The notes under the pieces: model-generated
The model's database searches: none
Told to the model about the DNA's origin: nothing
What the model saw: only the letters and a program-made list of their open reading frames with translations
Source: Lachnospiraceae bacterium
Lineage (GTDB): Bacteria > Bacillota > Clostridia > Lachnospirales > Lachnospiraceae
Direction of reading: 5' to 3'
Assembly: GCA_028693165.1 (NCBI GenBank)
Contig: JAQUVX010000008.1
Location: 62,001 to 126,000, forward strand
DNA length: 64,000 nucleotides
Program-made: the position numbers and the translations under genes
Shown here: positions 7,997 to 17,276 of the stretch, one piece after another
Layout of the letters: every line of letters begins with the position of its first letter
Numbering within the stretch: position 1 is the stretch's first letter

Positions 7997-9061
7997 TTAT
8001 GCAGCCTCCTTCGCAGTTGTCTTATGTTTCTTAAATCGCTCCATGAAAACAGAACGCATCTCAATGGCTTTCGGGCTGGAGTTGAAAATCATCATCACAA
8101 TCAGCACGATCGCATAGATCAGCATACGATAATTGTTCAGTCCGCGCAGCATCTCAGGAAGCGCAGTCAGAATCACAGCCGCAATGATCGAACCGCGGAT
8201 ATTGCCAAGTCCGCCCAGCACCACGAAGACCAGAATCATAATGGACATGTTGTAGCCGAAGTTCTTCGGGGTCGCTGCAAGACTGGACAGGTTGTGCGCA
8301 TACAAAACACCGGCTACACCGGCCAGCGCGGCGGAGATGGAAAATGCCATCAGCTTGTATTTGGTAATATTGATTCCGATGGACTCTGCTGCAATCCGGT
8401 TGTCACGGATGGACATGATCGCACGTCCGGCTCTGGAGTTGATCAGATTCAGTACGATAAACAGGGTAATCAGCACCAGAATAATCCCGATGGTGAAGGT
8501 CGCTGCCTTGGGTGTTCCCGTAATGCCCTGTGCGCCTTTGATGATCACCACACCGGCATCCTCCATGCCAAGAGACGTGGTGTCCTTGATGGAAAAATGA
8601 AATCCGTTGGAATCCAGACCGACATACATGACATTGATCAGGTTCTTGATGATCTCACCGAAGGCCAGGGTAACGATTGCAAGGTAATCGCCCTTCAGGC
8701 GAAGCACCGGAATCCCGATGAGGATGCCAAACAGGCCCGCCACTGCGGCACCGATCAGCAAAGCAAAGAAGAAACGCAGTCCCACACTTGGGATTACACC
8801 CTCCATACACTTTGTGAAAAATGCTCCGGCAAAAGCTCCCACACACATAAATCCGGCATGTCCAAGGCTTAACTCCCCCAGAATGCCAACCGTCAGATTC
8901 AGAGATACAGCCAAAATCACATAGATACACAGCGGAACCATCAGGCCCTTCATCAGACTGGACACATGTCCGGTGGCCGAAAGGAGCTGCATCAGAATCC
9001 AGCAGGCAATCACGATTGCGTATGTGATACTGTTCTGAACCAATACTTTATTCTTCTTCAT
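7997..9061 (-). CDS. livM: Branched-chain amino acid ABC transporter, permease LivM
   Basis: A 354-aa inner-membrane permease with about 9-10 hydrophobic segments. Typical LivM motifs include LTVGILGELSLGHAGFMCVGAF near residues 60-80, LRLKGDYLAIVTLAFGEIIKNL in the middle, GRAIMSIRDNRIAAESIGIN (the EAA-type ATPase-contact loop) and VFVVLGGLGNIRGSIIAAV. The ATG at 9061 has AGGTG six bases before it. A GTG at 9070, directly against the livH stop codon, is the alternative. The C-terminus has a basic cytoplasmic tail (ERFKKHKTTAKEAA). It pairs with LivH to form the channel and is translationally packed between livH and livG. Confidence 0.92.
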   Translation of the reverse strand: MKKNKVLVQNSITYAIVIACWILMQLLSATGHVSSLMKGLMVPLCIYVILAVSLNLTVGILGELSLGHAGFMCVGAFAGAFFTKCMEGVIPSVGLRFFFALLIGAAVAGLFGILIGIPVLRLKGDYLAIVTLAFGEIIKNLINVMYVGLDSNGFHFSIKDTTSLGMEDAGVVIIKGAQGITGTPKAATFTIGIILVLITLFIVLNLINSRAGRAIMSIRDNRIAAESIGINITKYKLMAFSISAALAGVAGVLYAHNLSSLAATPKNFGYNMSIMILVFVVLGGLGNIRGSIIAAVILTALPEMLRGLNNYRMLIYAIVLIVMMIFNSSPKAIEMRSVFMERFKKHKTTAKEAA

Positions 9062-9070
9062 CACAGGCAC

Positions 9071-9952
9071 CTACACTTTCTCAGTAATCTTTTTGCCCAA
9101 AATACCGGTCGGGCGAACTAACAGCACGATAATCAGCACGGAGAATACAATCGCATCCGAAAGCTGCGAAGAGATATAGGCTTTCGAGAGATTCTCAATC
9201 ACTCCCAGCAAGACGCCGCCGATCAGTGCACCGGGGATCGAGCCGATCCCGCCGAATACTGCCGCCACAAATGCCTTGATGCCCGGCATGGAACCGGTGT
9301 ACGGGGTAAGCGATGGATAGGTGGAGCACAGCAGTGCGCCGGCGATCGCCGCCAGTGCGGAACCGATCGCAAATGTGGTCGCAATCGTCCGGTTCACGTC
9401 AATGCCCATCAGGGTTGCTGCGCCGGTATCCTCTGAGACAGCCAGCATGGCCTGTCCCGTTTTTGTCTTATTAATAAAAAGCAGCAGTCCGACCATAATC
9501 AAAATACAGCTTAAGATCGTCACGATGGTGACGCCGGAGATGGACAGCTTACCGCCCGCGAGCTTCAGGTTTGGAACCGTGATGACGGAAGTGAACTGGC
9601 GCGCGTTGGAACCAAAAATAAGCAGCGCTACGTTCTGGAGCAGATAGCTGACACCGATCGCCGTAATCAGTACCGCAAGGCTTGATGCCCCACGCAGAGG
9701 CTTGTAAGCCACGCGCTCAATGGTCACACCGAGAAGGGTGCAGACAACGACCGCAACCAGAATCCCCAGCAGCGGAGGAAGGTTCAGTGTGCTGACGATC
9801 GTAAAAATCGCAAATCCTCCTACCATAATAATATCTCCATGGGCAAAATTCAGCATTCTTGCAATGCCGTATACCATGGTATAGCCAAGGGCTATGATCG
9901 CATAGATGCTCCCAAGGCTGATTCCGTTAATTAAATAAGACAGAAAACTCAT
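9071..9952 (-). CDS. livH: Branched-chain amino acid ABC transporter, permease LivH
   Basis: A 293-aa permease with about 8 membrane segments. It starts with LINGISLGSIYAIIALGYTM and MLNFAHGDIIMVGGF, both characteristic of LivH. The ATPase-contact loop carries SEDTGAATLMGID, and GGIGSIPGALIGG lies near the end. It is the first gene after its own promoter at 10003-10031 and a dyad at 10041-10064, 198 nt downstream of livK. This arrangement would let the binding protein be made in excess of the membrane complex. A GAGG-type site is present upstream of the ATG. Family assignment is secure; substrate is inferred. Confidence 0.93.
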   Translation of the reverse strand: MSFLSYLINGISLGSIYAIIALGYTMVYGIARMLNFAHGDIIMVGGFAIFTIVSTLNLPPLLGILVAVVVCTLLGVTIERVAYKPLRGASSLAVLITAIGVSYLLQNVALLIFGSNARQFTSVITVPNLKLAGGKLSISGVTIVTILSCILIMVGLLLFINKTKTGQAMLAVSEDTGAATLMGIDVNRTIATTFAIGSALAAIAGALLCSTYPSLTPYTGSMPGIKAFVAAVFGGIGSIPGALIGGVLLGVIENLSKAYISSQLSDAIVFSVLIIVLLVRPTGILGKKITEKV

Positions 9953-10002
9953 GTACCCTGCACCTCTTTACATTTTTCTATTAAAATAAAACAATATGTG
10001 GA

Positions 10003-10031
10003 ATTATATCATAGGCAGAAACGAAGTTCAA
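10003..10031 (-). promoter_or_regulatory. Sigma-A promoter of livHMGF
   Basis: On the minus strand: TTGAAC, a 17-nt spacer ending TATGA, and a perfect TATAAT, about 50 nt before livH. The nearby livK hairpins stop upstream transcripts, so the permease and ATPase genes have their own start. Confidence 0.75.
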
Positions 10032-10040
10032 GCATAAGTT

Positions 10041-10064
10041 GTCATTTGCTGTCAGTCAAATGAC
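10041..10064. repeat. 8-bp dyad upstream of the livH promoter
   Basis: GTCATTTG, 8 nt, CAAATGAC is a perfect inverted repeat ending 10 nt upstream of the -35 box of livHMGF. Its spacing is typical of an activator or repressor site. Its inner part CAGTCA/TGACTG can also fold. I cannot name the regulator. Confidence 0.5.
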
Positions 10065-10081
10065 TGCCCCACACAAACAAA

Positions 10082-10123
10082 CCCTCTTATAAACAAATGA
10101 GGGCCGTCTTGTGGACGACCCCC
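10082..10123 (-). terminator. Terminator-like hairpins after livK
   Basis: Two overlapping hairpins follow the livK stop codon on the minus strand. The first pairs GGGTCGTC with GACGGCCC. The second pairs CCCTC with GAGGG and is followed by TTTGTTTGT. Neither is a textbook terminator, but together they probably attenuate read-through from livK to livH. Confidence 0.5.
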
Positions 10124-10150
10124 ATTCGGATCTTGTACTCGATAAAATTC

Positions 10151-11350
10151 TTACTGCATCTCGTATGCGCCGTTTACGATCTTAACTGCCTTCGGTGCTT
10201 TGTTCGGCTCACCGGTTGCAGCCCAGGTCATGCCTGCGCCGGTCAGACCATCGATGGAGATCTCAGTCATAGCGCCTTTCATTGCCTCACAGAGATCAGA
10301 AATGGACATGTCCGGAGTTGCGCCGCTCTGCTCGATTGCTGCTGCGATTGCATAAACTGCATCGTAGGAATCTGCTGCGAACTGGTTCGGCTCATCGCCG
10401 TAAGCTGCCACGTAATCGCTGGTGAACTTCTTGCTTCCCTCCTCTGTTGCAGAGAACGGGGTCAGAAGCATCAGACCCTCTGCCAGGGACGTATCGAAGT
10501 TCTCAACACTTAAGATACCATCCATACCGTCACAGCCGAAGAATACCGGTGCGAACTCTTTGTCAGAAGCCTGTTTCAGGATAACGGAAGCCTCCTGATA
10601 GTAGATCGGCAGAAATACCAGCTCTGCGCCAGCTTCTTTTGCCTTGTCAAGCTGTACCGAGAAATCGGTGTTGCTGTCTGCGGTGAACGCTTCGTCAGCA
10701 ACAACCTCCAGGCCCTGGTTTGCCGCTTCTTTTACGAAGGACTCACGGATGCCGGAAGAATACTCGGTTGAGCTGTCATAAATGATTGCTACTTTGGTTG
10801 CGAGCTTGTTCTCGCCAATATATTTTGCAGATGCAGTACCCTGATCCGGGTCAGCGAAGCATACGCGGAATACGTTGTCATTGGCTACGCACTCAACGGC
10901 AGAGCCGGATGGAGTAATCTGGAACAGGTTGTCGGTTGCAGCCTCTGCTGCTACTGCGATACACGGCTTGGAGGTGGTTGGGCCTACCAGCATCTGCATG
11001 CCCCAGTCCTTCAGTGTATTATAAGCATTCACGGATTTCTCCGGATCATGCTCATCATCCTCGGCTTTGTTCTCCAGCATCATGCCGTTCACGCCGCCGG
11101 CTGCGTTGATCTCTTTTACTGCCAGATCGGCGCCGTTTTGTACTGCCAGACCATAGGTTGCTGCCGGTCCGGTCAACGGTCCGATGACACCGATCTTAAA
11201 GGTGCCTTCTGCACTGCCTTCGGCTGCTGCTGCGGTGGTTGCGTCTGCTGCTGCACCTGCTGCCGTTGTCTCTGCCGGCTGGCTTCCGCCACATGCAGTC
11301 AGGGAAACCGTCATTGCTGCTGCAAGACTTAAACTGATTAATTTCTTCAT
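10151..11350 (-). CDS. livK: Branched-chain amino acid ABC transporter, substrate-binding lipoprotein LivK
   Basis: A 399-aa secreted solute-binding protein. Residues 1-19 are a lipoprotein signal ending SLTA, with the lipidated Cys20. An Ala/Thr-rich linker (about 26-50) leads to the periplasmic-binding-protein fold: IGVIGPLTGPAATYGLAVQNG, then AVKEINAAGGVNG, and LVGPTTSKP. This is the Leu/Ile/Val-binding (type I) family. It is anchored outside the membrane and delivers substrate to LivHM. It is transcribed from a near-perfect promoter and separated from livH by hairpins, which would favour a higher dose of the binding protein. Exact ligand specificity cannot be read from the sequence. Confidence 0.93.
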   Translation of the reverse strand: MKKLISLSLAAAMTVSLTACGGSQPAETTAAGAAADATTAAAAEGSAEGTFKIGVIGPLTGPAATYGLAVQNGADLAVKEINAAGGVNGMMLENKAEDDEHDPEKSVNAYNTLKDWGMQMLVGPTTSKPCIAVAAEAATDNLFQITPSGSAVECVANDNVFRVCFADPDQGTASAKYIGENKLATKVAIIYDSSTEYSSGIRESFVKEAANQGLEVVADEAFTADSNTDFSVQLDKAKEAGAELVFLPIYYQEASVILKQASDKEFAPVFFGCDGMDGILSVENFDTSLAEGLMLLTPFSATEEGSKKFTSDYVAAYGDEPNQFAADSYDAVYAIAAAIEQSGATPDMSISDLCEAMKGAMTEISIDGLTGAGMTWAATGEPNKAPKAVKIVNGAYEMQ

Positions 11351-11420
11351 AATATTTCCTCCTCTTTTTTGAAACAGGCTCCCCGGTTGTCCAGGAAGCC
11401 TTGCTTTTCAAGCTGAAATC

Positions 11421-11449
11421 ATTATAGTAGTCTGAAAATACATTGTCAA
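11421..11449 (-). promoter_or_regulatory. Consensus promoter of livK with a leader hairpin
   Basis: TTGACA, a 17-nt spacer and TATAAT form a perfect sigma-A promoter on the minus strand. The ~65-nt leader contains a GGCTTCC/GGGGAGCC hairpin (plus-strand 11377-11400) before the GAGGAGG ribosome site. The hairpin has no T-run, so it is more likely a stabilising or regulatory 5' structure than a terminator. Confidence 0.85.
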
Positions 11450-11488
11450 GCTCTTTTTCACATTAAATTGATAAACAGACAGAATCTA

Positions 11489-12502
11489 TCAGTCCTTTTC
11501 CCATAAAAGAGCAGAACTTTCCGAAGTTTTGTCACGCAGCATCAGATCCTGCAATGCCTCGCTTGCTGGCTTTCCGTCAAACAATACCTGATTTACCTCG
11601 GTGATGATCGGCATCGGAATCTGATATTTTTGTGAGAGCTCCAGCCCTGCCTTGGCAGAATAGACACCCTCAACCACCATCTGTACCTGATCCATGGCCT
11701 CCTGCATGGTGCAGCCCTGACCGATCAGGATACCGGCCCGCCGGTTGCGGCTGTGCACACTGGCACAGGTTACGATCAGGTCACCGATTCCGGAAAGACC
11801 GCTGAAGGTTTCAAACTTGCCGCCCATGGCGATGCCGAGTCTGGCGATCTCGTAAATCCCGCGGGTAATCAGCGCCGCCTTGGTGTTGTCTCCGCAGCCT
11901 AAGCCGTCGGCGATACCGGCTGCCAGCGCAATCACGTTCTTCAGTGCGCCGCCCACCTCGATTCCCAGGATATCCGGGCTTACATAGACACGGAATACCG
12001 GGCTCATGAACAGATTCTGGATCTGCTCTGCCGTCGCCTTGTCTTTCGCTCCCACCACACAGGTGGTCGGCAGACCCCGGCTGACTTCCTCCGCATGGCT
12101 CGGTCCGGAGAGAACCGCCACATTGGCCATCGGCAGCTCCTCCTCCAGAATATCAGACAGCGTCATCAGCGTATGCTCTTCGATTCCCTTCGCCACGTTG
12201 ACCACGATCTGCCCCGCAATGCAGTACGGACGCATCTTCTTTGCCGTCTGCCTTACATAGATCGAGGGAACCGCTGTGACCAGCAGCTCCTTATCCCGCA
12301 TCGCCTCTGCCAGATCTGCCGTGAAAGTCATCTCTTCCGGGAGAACCAGCTCCGGCAGTGTCTTTAGCTTTCTCGTCGTCTTCAACGATTCGATCTCCCG
12401 CTCAAAAGCGGACCAAATAGTCACCTGATGTCCATTTTTATGTAACAGTGCCGCCAGTGCAACGCCCCAGCTTCCTGAACCAATGATACCGATTGCTGCC
12501 AT
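11489..12502 (-). CDS. gpsA: Glycerol-3-phosphate dehydrogenase [NAD(P)+]
   Basis: A 337-aa cytoplasmic enzyme that reduces dihydroxyacetone phosphate to sn-glycerol 3-phosphate for phospholipids. The Rossmann motif IGIIGSGSWGVALAALL is at the N-terminus. Further family marks are VVNVAKGIE, LSGPSHAEEV, the catalytic-Lys segment EVGGALKNVIALAAGIADGLG, and FSGLSGIGDLIVTC. The start at ATG 12502 gives the Rossmann fold at the very N-terminus and has GGAG about 10 nt upstream. It follows plsY by 7 nt, and the product is the substrate of PlsY, so the pairing is functional. Confidence 0.95.
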   Translation of the reverse strand: MAAIGIIGSGSWGVALAALLHKNGHQVTIWSAFEREIESLKTTRKLKTLPELVLPEEMTFTADLAEAMRDKELLVTAVPSIYVRQTAKKMRPYCIAGQIVVNVAKGIEEHTLMTLSDILEEELPMANVAVLSGPSHAEEVSRGLPTTCVVGAKDKATAEQIQNLFMSPVFRVYVSPDILGIEVGGALKNVIALAAGIADGLGCGDNTKAALITRGIYEIARLGIAMGGKFETFSGLSGIGDLIVTCASVHSRNRRAGILIGQGCTMQEAMDQVQMVVEGVYSAKAGLELSQKYQIPMPIITEVNQVLFDGKPASEALQDLMLRDKTSESSALLWEKD

Positions 12503-12509
12503 TGTGATC

Positions 12510-13148
12510 TCACTCCTTCTTTTTTGCGCCCAGTTTGTTCTCTGTTCCATTTAACAGCCGTACGATGTTTGCGCGATGGCGCCAGATTCCCATGCCGGAA
12601 ATCACGGCCGTCACGATATAAAATTCCATCAGATACGAGGCTCCGATTCCATAATCCCCACGATGTCCAAAATAAATCATACCGATCAAAAGGAGAATCA
12701 TGACGATAATCGATCCCAGTGACACAAAACGTGTGATCGCCACAATCGCGACAAAGACAATCAGGCAGATCAGGGTCACGCGCAGATCCAGGGAAAGCAG
12801 AAGTCCGGCGGAGGCTGCGATGCCCTTTCCGCCCTTAAATCCCATATAGAATGGGAAATTGTGTCCCAAAATAACGCCAAGTCCGGTATACAGCAGATAT
12901 ACATAGACCAGCTGCGGCTGCTCCCGGAACAGATAGCGGGTCAGCAGGCAGGCCGCCACCATCTTGCCCACGTCGCCGAGAAAGACCACAAGACCGGCCT
13001 TGACCCCCATCACACGAAGAACATTGGTGCTGCCGGAATTGCCGCTGCCGTACTTGCGGATATCCATGTGATGCAGCTTGCTGTAGAGGTAGCCTGTCTG
13101 AAATAATCCGAACACATATCCCATTGCCAGACAAAAGATCCGTTCCAT
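12510..13148 (-). CDS. plsY: Acyl-phosphate:glycerol-3-phosphate acyltransferase PlsY
   Basis: A 212-aa membrane enzyme that moves an acyl group from acyl-phosphate to glycerol 3-phosphate, the first committed acylation in most Gram-positives. Three cytoplasmic motifs are visible: SGNSGSTNVLRVMG, GHNFPFYMGFKGGKGIAAS, and a later region after ITRFVSLGSI. There are about five membrane segments. The C-terminal tail is basic (NGTENKLGAKKKE). Its ATG overlaps the der stop codon (TAATG), which implies translational coupling. gpsA, supplying glycerol 3-phosphate, follows it. PlsX, the acyl-phosphate maker, is about 28 kb away in the window. Confidence 0.95.
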   Translation of the reverse strand: MERIFCLAMGYVFGLFQTGYLYSKLHHMDIRKYGSGNSGSTNVLRVMGVKAGLVVFLGDVGKMVAACLLTRYLFREQPQLVYVYLLYTGLGVILGHNFPFYMGFKGGKGIAASAGLLLSLDLRVTLICLIVFVAIVAITRFVSLGSIIVMILLLIGMIYFGHRGDYGIGASYLMEFYIVTAVISGMGIWRHRANIVRLLNGTENKLGAKKKE

Positions 13149-14476
13149 TACTCCTCCTTTCCAGAACGTTCCCGAACGATGAATTTCAGGGCTGTTCCTC
13201 TAAAACCAAATGATTCACGGATTCGGTTCTCAAGATAACGCACGTAGGAAAAATGCATCAGTTCCTTGTCATTGACAAAGATTACAAAGGTCGGCGGCTT
13301 CACGGCCACCTGGGTCATATAGTAGAGCTTTAAGCGTTTGCCCTTGTCGGACGGCGGCTGCTGCAGGGCAACGGCCTCGGTCATGATCTCATTGAGCACA
13401 CCGGTCGCGATGCGCAGGTTCTGATTCTCGCGAACCATGTCAATCAGCTCGAACATCTTGCCGAGACGCTGTCCGGTCACGGCTGAGATGAAAATCATCT
13501 CCGCGTACTGCATGAAGGACAGAGTGTCCTGAATCTTCTTTGTATATTCATAGATGGTCTTGTCATGCTTTTCGATGGCATCCCACTTGTTGACTGCCAC
13601 GATCATGCCTTTGCCCCGGTCATGGGCGATGCCGGCGATCTTGGCATCCTGCTCCGTCACGCCCTCCACCGCATCGATGACCAGAATGACCACATCGGCA
13701 CGCTCCACGGCCGATACGGTGCGGATGATACTGTAGCGCTCCAGATCCTCCTTGATCTTGCTCTTGCGGCGCAGTCCGGCCGTGTCAATAAAGACATATT
13801 CGGTTCCGTTATAGACGACCTCGGTGTCCACTGCGTCCCGCGTGGTTCCGGCCACGTCCGATACGATCACGCGGTTCTCACCCAACAGGCGGTTAATGAT
13901 CGAAGACTTGCCAACATTGGGTTTTCCGATGATGGCAACACGCGGACGATCATCCTCCGCATCATCCATCTGATCCACGCTGAAATGCTTCGTCACCTCG
14001 TCCAGCAGATCGCCGATACCCAGACGGGATGCGGCAGATACCGGAATCGGCTCACCGATGCCCAGGTTGTAAAACTCGTAGACATCATTGCCAAACTTCT
14101 GCATACTGTCTACCTTGTTGACGGCCAACACCACCGGTTTCCCGGATTTGCGCAGCATGTCCGCCACCTTGGAATCGGCATCCACCAGTCCCTGGCGCAC
14201 GTCCACGATGAAGATAATCACATGGGCCGTATCGATGGCGATCTGTGCCTGCTCTCTCATCTGAGACAGAATAATATCTTTGCTGTCCGGCTCAATGCCG
14301 CCGGTATCGATCAGGGTAAAGTTCATGTTCAGCCAGGTACAGTCCGCATAAATCCGGTCCCTGGTCACGCCCGGCGTATCCTTGACGATGGAGATCGTCT
14401 CACCCGCCAGTACATTAAACAGGGTCGACTTTCCCACGTTCGGGCGTCCTACAATAGCTACGATTGGTTTGCTCAT
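13148..14476 (-). CDS. der: Ribosome biogenesis GTPase Der (EngA)
   Basis: A 442-aa protein with two GTPase domains in tandem and a KH-like C-terminal domain, which assists 50S assembly. The first domain has [19 protein letters not shown] and NKVD. The second has [23 protein letters not shown] and NKWD. The KH-like domain spans about 350-442 ([15 protein letters not shown], then [22 protein letters not shown]). Length is normal. It is preceded by the DUF512 gene with a 3-nt gap and overlaps plsY by one base, so DUF512-der-plsY-gpsA form one operon. Confidence 0.96.
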   Translation of the reverse strand: MSKPIVAIVGRPNVGKSTLFNVLAGETISIVKDTPGVTRDRIYADCTWLNMNFTLIDTGGIEPDSKDIILSQMREQAQIAIDTAHVIIFIVDVRQGLVDADSKVADMLRKSGKPVVLAVNKVDSMQKFGNDVYEFYNLGIGEPIPVSAASRLGIGDLLDEVTKHFSVDQMDDAEDDRPRVAIIGKPNVGKSSIINRLLGENRVIVSDVAGTTRDAVDTEVVYNGTEYVFIDTAGLRRKSKIKEDLERYSIIRTVSAVERADVVILVIDAVEGVTEQDAKIAGIAHDRGKGMIVAVNKWDAIEKHDKTIYEYTKKIQDTLSFMQYAEMIFISAVTGQRLGKMFELIDMVRENQNLRIATGVLNEIMTEAVALQQPPSDKGKRLKLYYMTQVAVKPPTFVIFVNDKELMHFSYVRYLENRIRESFGFRGTALKFIVRERSGKEE

Positions 14477-14479
14477 AAT

Positions 14480-15838
14480 TTATATCTCCTTTAATTCGTA
14501 TCCTTCATATACGATATCTTCTTCTGTATCCAGATGCAGGATGGCTCGCACCAGATCCTGTCCGCTTGATTTTACAATATCCACCGGAACTTGTAAAGCA
14601 TTTTGCACTTCCGTGCGGGTTACGTCGTCTAAGAAAACCTCTTCTCCGCTCCGAAACATACAGGCCGGAAGCAGCAGGCGGCTGCCGAGCTTCTGCCCGG
14701 AAAGCTGCTTTAAAATATCCTGTCCGGTGATCAGTCCGGCCACCGTGATCGACTCTCCGAAAAACTCGTTTCGAATCAAATGCAGATGAACGTGCTTCTG
14801 CGGATACTGTGCCGTGATCTTATCGATCTGGCGCTGCAGATACGGAAACGCCAGCTTTCCTGTGGCAATCGCGATCGTCTCCTCCTCAATGTCTGACTCC
14901 GTATGCGCAAGCGCCTCGGTCACCTCCGTGTCGAGAAGGCGCAGCATACCAACCCCGTTCTCCAGCTGGGGATACCCGTCATAGCGCTCCTCCTCCGGAA
15001 GCTCCCGCTCTGCCAAAATATAAAACTCATCGCTCGCGTGGATAAAATGAACTCCATGCTCCGCGTAAAGCCTCTTCTGCCAGCCCTCGACGATGGCGAG
15101 CGTTGCGATCGCATCTTCCTTCGTAAACGCCTGCATCGGATAGAGTCCGTCGCGGTATTTGGAGAGTCCCACCGGTACCACGGATACGCTCGACATATGC
15201 GGCAGATAGCCGGAAAGGTCGCGGATGGTATGATCGAGCTCGTCCCCGTCATTGACCCCCTTGCACAGCACGATCTGCCCGTTCATGGGGATACCGGCTT
15301 CATACAATGTGTCGATCTTCTTGAGTGCCGTCCCGGCAAACCGGTTGTGCAGCATCTCACAGCGCAGCTTCGGATTCGTCGTGTGCACGGAGATATTGAT
15401 CGGCGCCAGCTTAAACTTGATGATTCGCTCAATATCGTGATCTTTCATGTTCGTCAGTGTGATATAGTTGCCCTGCAAAAAGGACAGTCTGGAATCGTCG
15501 TCCTTAAAATACAGCGTCTCGCGCATCCCCGGCGGCATTTGATCAATAAAGCAGAAAATACACTTGTTGCTGCAGGACTTATAATCGCTCATCAGACCAT
15601 TTTCAAAGGTGATTCCCAGGTCCTCATAGTCATTTTCAATTTCCAGCTCCCACAGCTCGCCGTCTGCTTTTTCTACCAGCATAAGCATGCTTTCGCTGTC
15701 CACATAATATTCATAATCAAAAATATCTTCTACTTCATTTCCATTGATGGAAATCAGGCGGTCGCCCGGTTCCAGCTCCAGTTCTTCTGCGATGGAGCCG
15801 ATATCAATGGTTTTTATCAGATGTCCCTTTTTTTTCAT
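14480..15838 (-). CDS. DUF512 family protein with PDZ and radical-SAM-like regions
   Basis: A 452-aa protein of a family often found next to der. The N-terminus is a PDZ-like domain (SIAEELELEPGDRLISINGNEV, about 14-35). A Cys cluster CX3CX2C (Cys89, Cys93, Cys96, in a SNKCIFCFIDQ context) resembles a radical-SAM iron-sulfur site. A TIM-barrel-like middle then carries TLTNMKDHDIERIIKFKL and SVHTTNPKLR, and a C-terminal DUF512 domain follows (LFGES-type region FFGESITVAGLITGQDIL). Molecular function is not established in what I know of the family. Operon position with der and plsY suggests a housekeeping role. It is transcribed from the promoter at 15866-15894, divergent from prs. Confidence 0.85.
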   Translation of the reverse strand: MKKKGHLIKTIDIGSIAEELELEPGDRLISINGNEVEDIFDYEYYVDSESMLMLVEKADGELWELEIENDYEDLGITFENGLMSDYKSCSNKCIFCFIDQMPPGMRETLYFKDDDSRLSFLQGNYITLTNMKDHDIERIIKFKLAPINISVHTTNPKLRCEMLHNRFAGTALKKIDTLYEAGIPMNGQIVLCKGVNDGDELDHTIRDLSGYLPHMSSVSVVPVGLSKYRDGLYPMQAFTKEDAIATLAIVEGWQKRLYAEHGVHFIHASDEFYILAERELPEEERYDGYPQLENGVGMLRLLDTEVTEALAHTESDIEEETIAIATGKLAFPYLQRQIDKITAQYPQKHVHLHLIRNEFFGESITVAGLITGQDILKQLSGQKLGSRLLLPACMFRSGEEVFLDDVTRTEVQNALQVPVDIVKSSGQDLVRAILHLDTEEDIVYEGYELKEI

Positions 15839-15865
15839 AGCCTGTTCCTCTCGTATGATTCTTTT

Positions 15866-15894
15866 ATCATATCAATATTCCGGATCTTTGTAAA
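15866..15894 (-). promoter_or_regulatory. Promoter of the DUF512-der-plsY-gpsA operon
   Basis: TTTACA, 17-nt spacer, TATGAT on the minus strand, about 28 nt before the DUF512 start codon. It lies back-to-back with the prs promoter, with about 44 nt between the two -35 boxes. Confidence 0.7.
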
Positions 15895-15937
15895 GGAATC
15901 CGTTTTTGTTTTTTTTTACAAAATGCGACAGATACTA

Positions 15938-15967
15938 TTGACGGTATCCTTTTAATAATGGTATAAA
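15938..15967 (+). promoter_or_regulatory. Promoter of prs
   Basis: TTGACG, 18-nt spacer, TATAAA on the plus strand, about 40 nt before the chosen prs start. It is consistent with a short untranslated leader containing GGAGG. Confidence 0.6.
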
Positions 15968-16005
15968 TGAGGTTAGACTTAAACAACTGGAGGAATTTAT
16001 CTGCC

Positions 16006-17214
16006 ATGGCAAATAATTATGTATTTAATGATGTATTACCGGTAGCACCATTAAAAATCGCTGCACTGGAGAGCTGTACGGATCTGGCACAGAAAGTCAA
16101 TGATTATATTGTCGAGTTCCGGCGAAACGACACCGAGGAGCTGATCCGCCGCCAGAAGGATTTAAATTATCGTGGCTATGACGTAGATTCCTATCTTTTA
16201 AACTGTTCCTGCCCGCGCTTTGGTTCCGGTGAGGCAAAGGGCATCATCAACGAATCGGTCCGCGGTGCCGACTTATTCGCCATGGTCGACGTGACCAACT
16301 ACAGTATGTCCTACTCCGTATGCGGCTATACCAATCATATGTCCCCGGACGACCATTTTCAGGATCTCAAACGTATCATCGGCGCATCCATTGCCACCGC
16401 ACACCGGGTCAATGTGATCATGCCATTCTTATATGAAGGCCGCCAGCACAAGCGCACCAAGCGCGAATCCTTAGACTGTGCGATGGCCCTCGAAGAACTG
16501 ATCGATATGGGTGTCTCCAACATCATCACCATTGACGCACATGACCCGCGCGTCCAGAACGCGATCCCCTTAAACGGCTTCGACAACTTCATGCCGACCT
16601 ACCAGTTCGTCAAGGCACTGTTTGCCCATGACCGGAATTTAAAGATCGACAAGGAGCATCTGATGGTCATCAGCCCGGATGAGGGTGCCATGAACCGTGC
16701 GGTTTACCTTGCCAACAACTTGAGCGTCGATATGGGTATGTTCTACAAGCGGCGTGATTACTCCAAGGTCGTGAACGGCCGCAACCCGATCGTTGCACAC
16801 GAATTCCTTGGTGCTTCCGTGGAAGGCAAGACCGTACTGATCATCGACGATATGATTGCCTCCGGCGAGAGTATGCTCGATACCGCAAGAGAACTCAAGG
16901 AACGTAAGGCAGAAAAGGTCATCATCTGCTGCACCTTCGGACTCTTCACCGCAGGACTTGAAAAGTTTGATGAGTTCTACAACAAGGGCTATATCGACTA
17001 TGTCATCACCACCAACTTAAACTACCGCCCGGCCGAGCTTATGAGCCGTGAATGGTATCTGGAGGCTGATATGAGCAAATACCTTGCGGCGATCATCAAC
17101 TCCTTCAACCATGACGTATCCATCGGTGCTGCCCTGTCTCCGACCGAGAAGATCCAGAAGCTGGTTTCCAAATACCAGGCGGACGGCTACGAATATTTCC
17201 AGCGTTTCGTATAA
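16006..17214 (+). CDS. prs: Ribose-phosphate pyrophosphokinase
   Basis: A 402-aa enzyme making PRPP from ribose 5-phosphate and ATP for nucleotides, His and Trp. The PRPP-binding loop VLIIDDMIASGESM is clear. ITIDAHDPRVQNA and LMVISPDEGAMNRAVYLAN are the catalytic and ligand segments, and MPFLYEGRQHKRTKRES is the flexible-loop region. It is longer than the classical ~315-aa enzyme because of an N-terminal extension of about 80 residues, so it belongs to a longer clostridial type. ATG 16006 is chosen since GGAGG lies 12 nt upstream and the earlier ATG at 15967 overlaps the promoter. It is monocistronic, with a terminator shared with pgeF. Confidence 0.9.
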   Translation: MANNYVFNDVLPVAPLKIAALESCTDLAQKVNDYIVEFRRNDTEELIRRQKDLNYRGYDVDSYLLNCSCPRFGSGEAKGIINESVRGADLFAMVDVTNYSMSYSVCGYTNHMSPDDHFQDLKRIIGASIATAHRVNVIMPFLYEGRQHKRTKRESLDCAMALEELIDMGVSNIITIDAHDPRVQNAIPLNGFDNFMPTYQFVKALFAHDRNLKIDKEHLMVISPDEGAMNRAVYLANNLSVDMGMFYKRRDYSKVVNGRNPIVAHEFLGASVEGKTVLIIDDMIASGESMLDTARELKERKAEKVIICCTFGLFTAGLEKFDEFYNKGYIDYVITTNLNYRPAELMSREWYLEADMSKYLAAIINSFNHDVSIGAALSPTEKIQKLVSKYQADGYEYFQRFV

Positions 17215-17218
17215 AAAG

Positions 17219-17270
17219 AACGCGTCGGCATCCCTGCTTTTGCAGGCGGAGCCGGCGCGTTTTCTTTTTC
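17219..17270. terminator. Bidirectional terminator between prs and pgeF
   Basis: AACGCG-T-CGGC (17219-17229) pairs with GCCG-G-CGCGTT (17251-17261), with an inner CCTGC/GCAGG hairpin. A T-run follows on the plus strand and A-rich sequence precedes it, so it can serve both converging genes. Confidence 0.8.
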
Positions 17271-17276
17271 TTTTTC

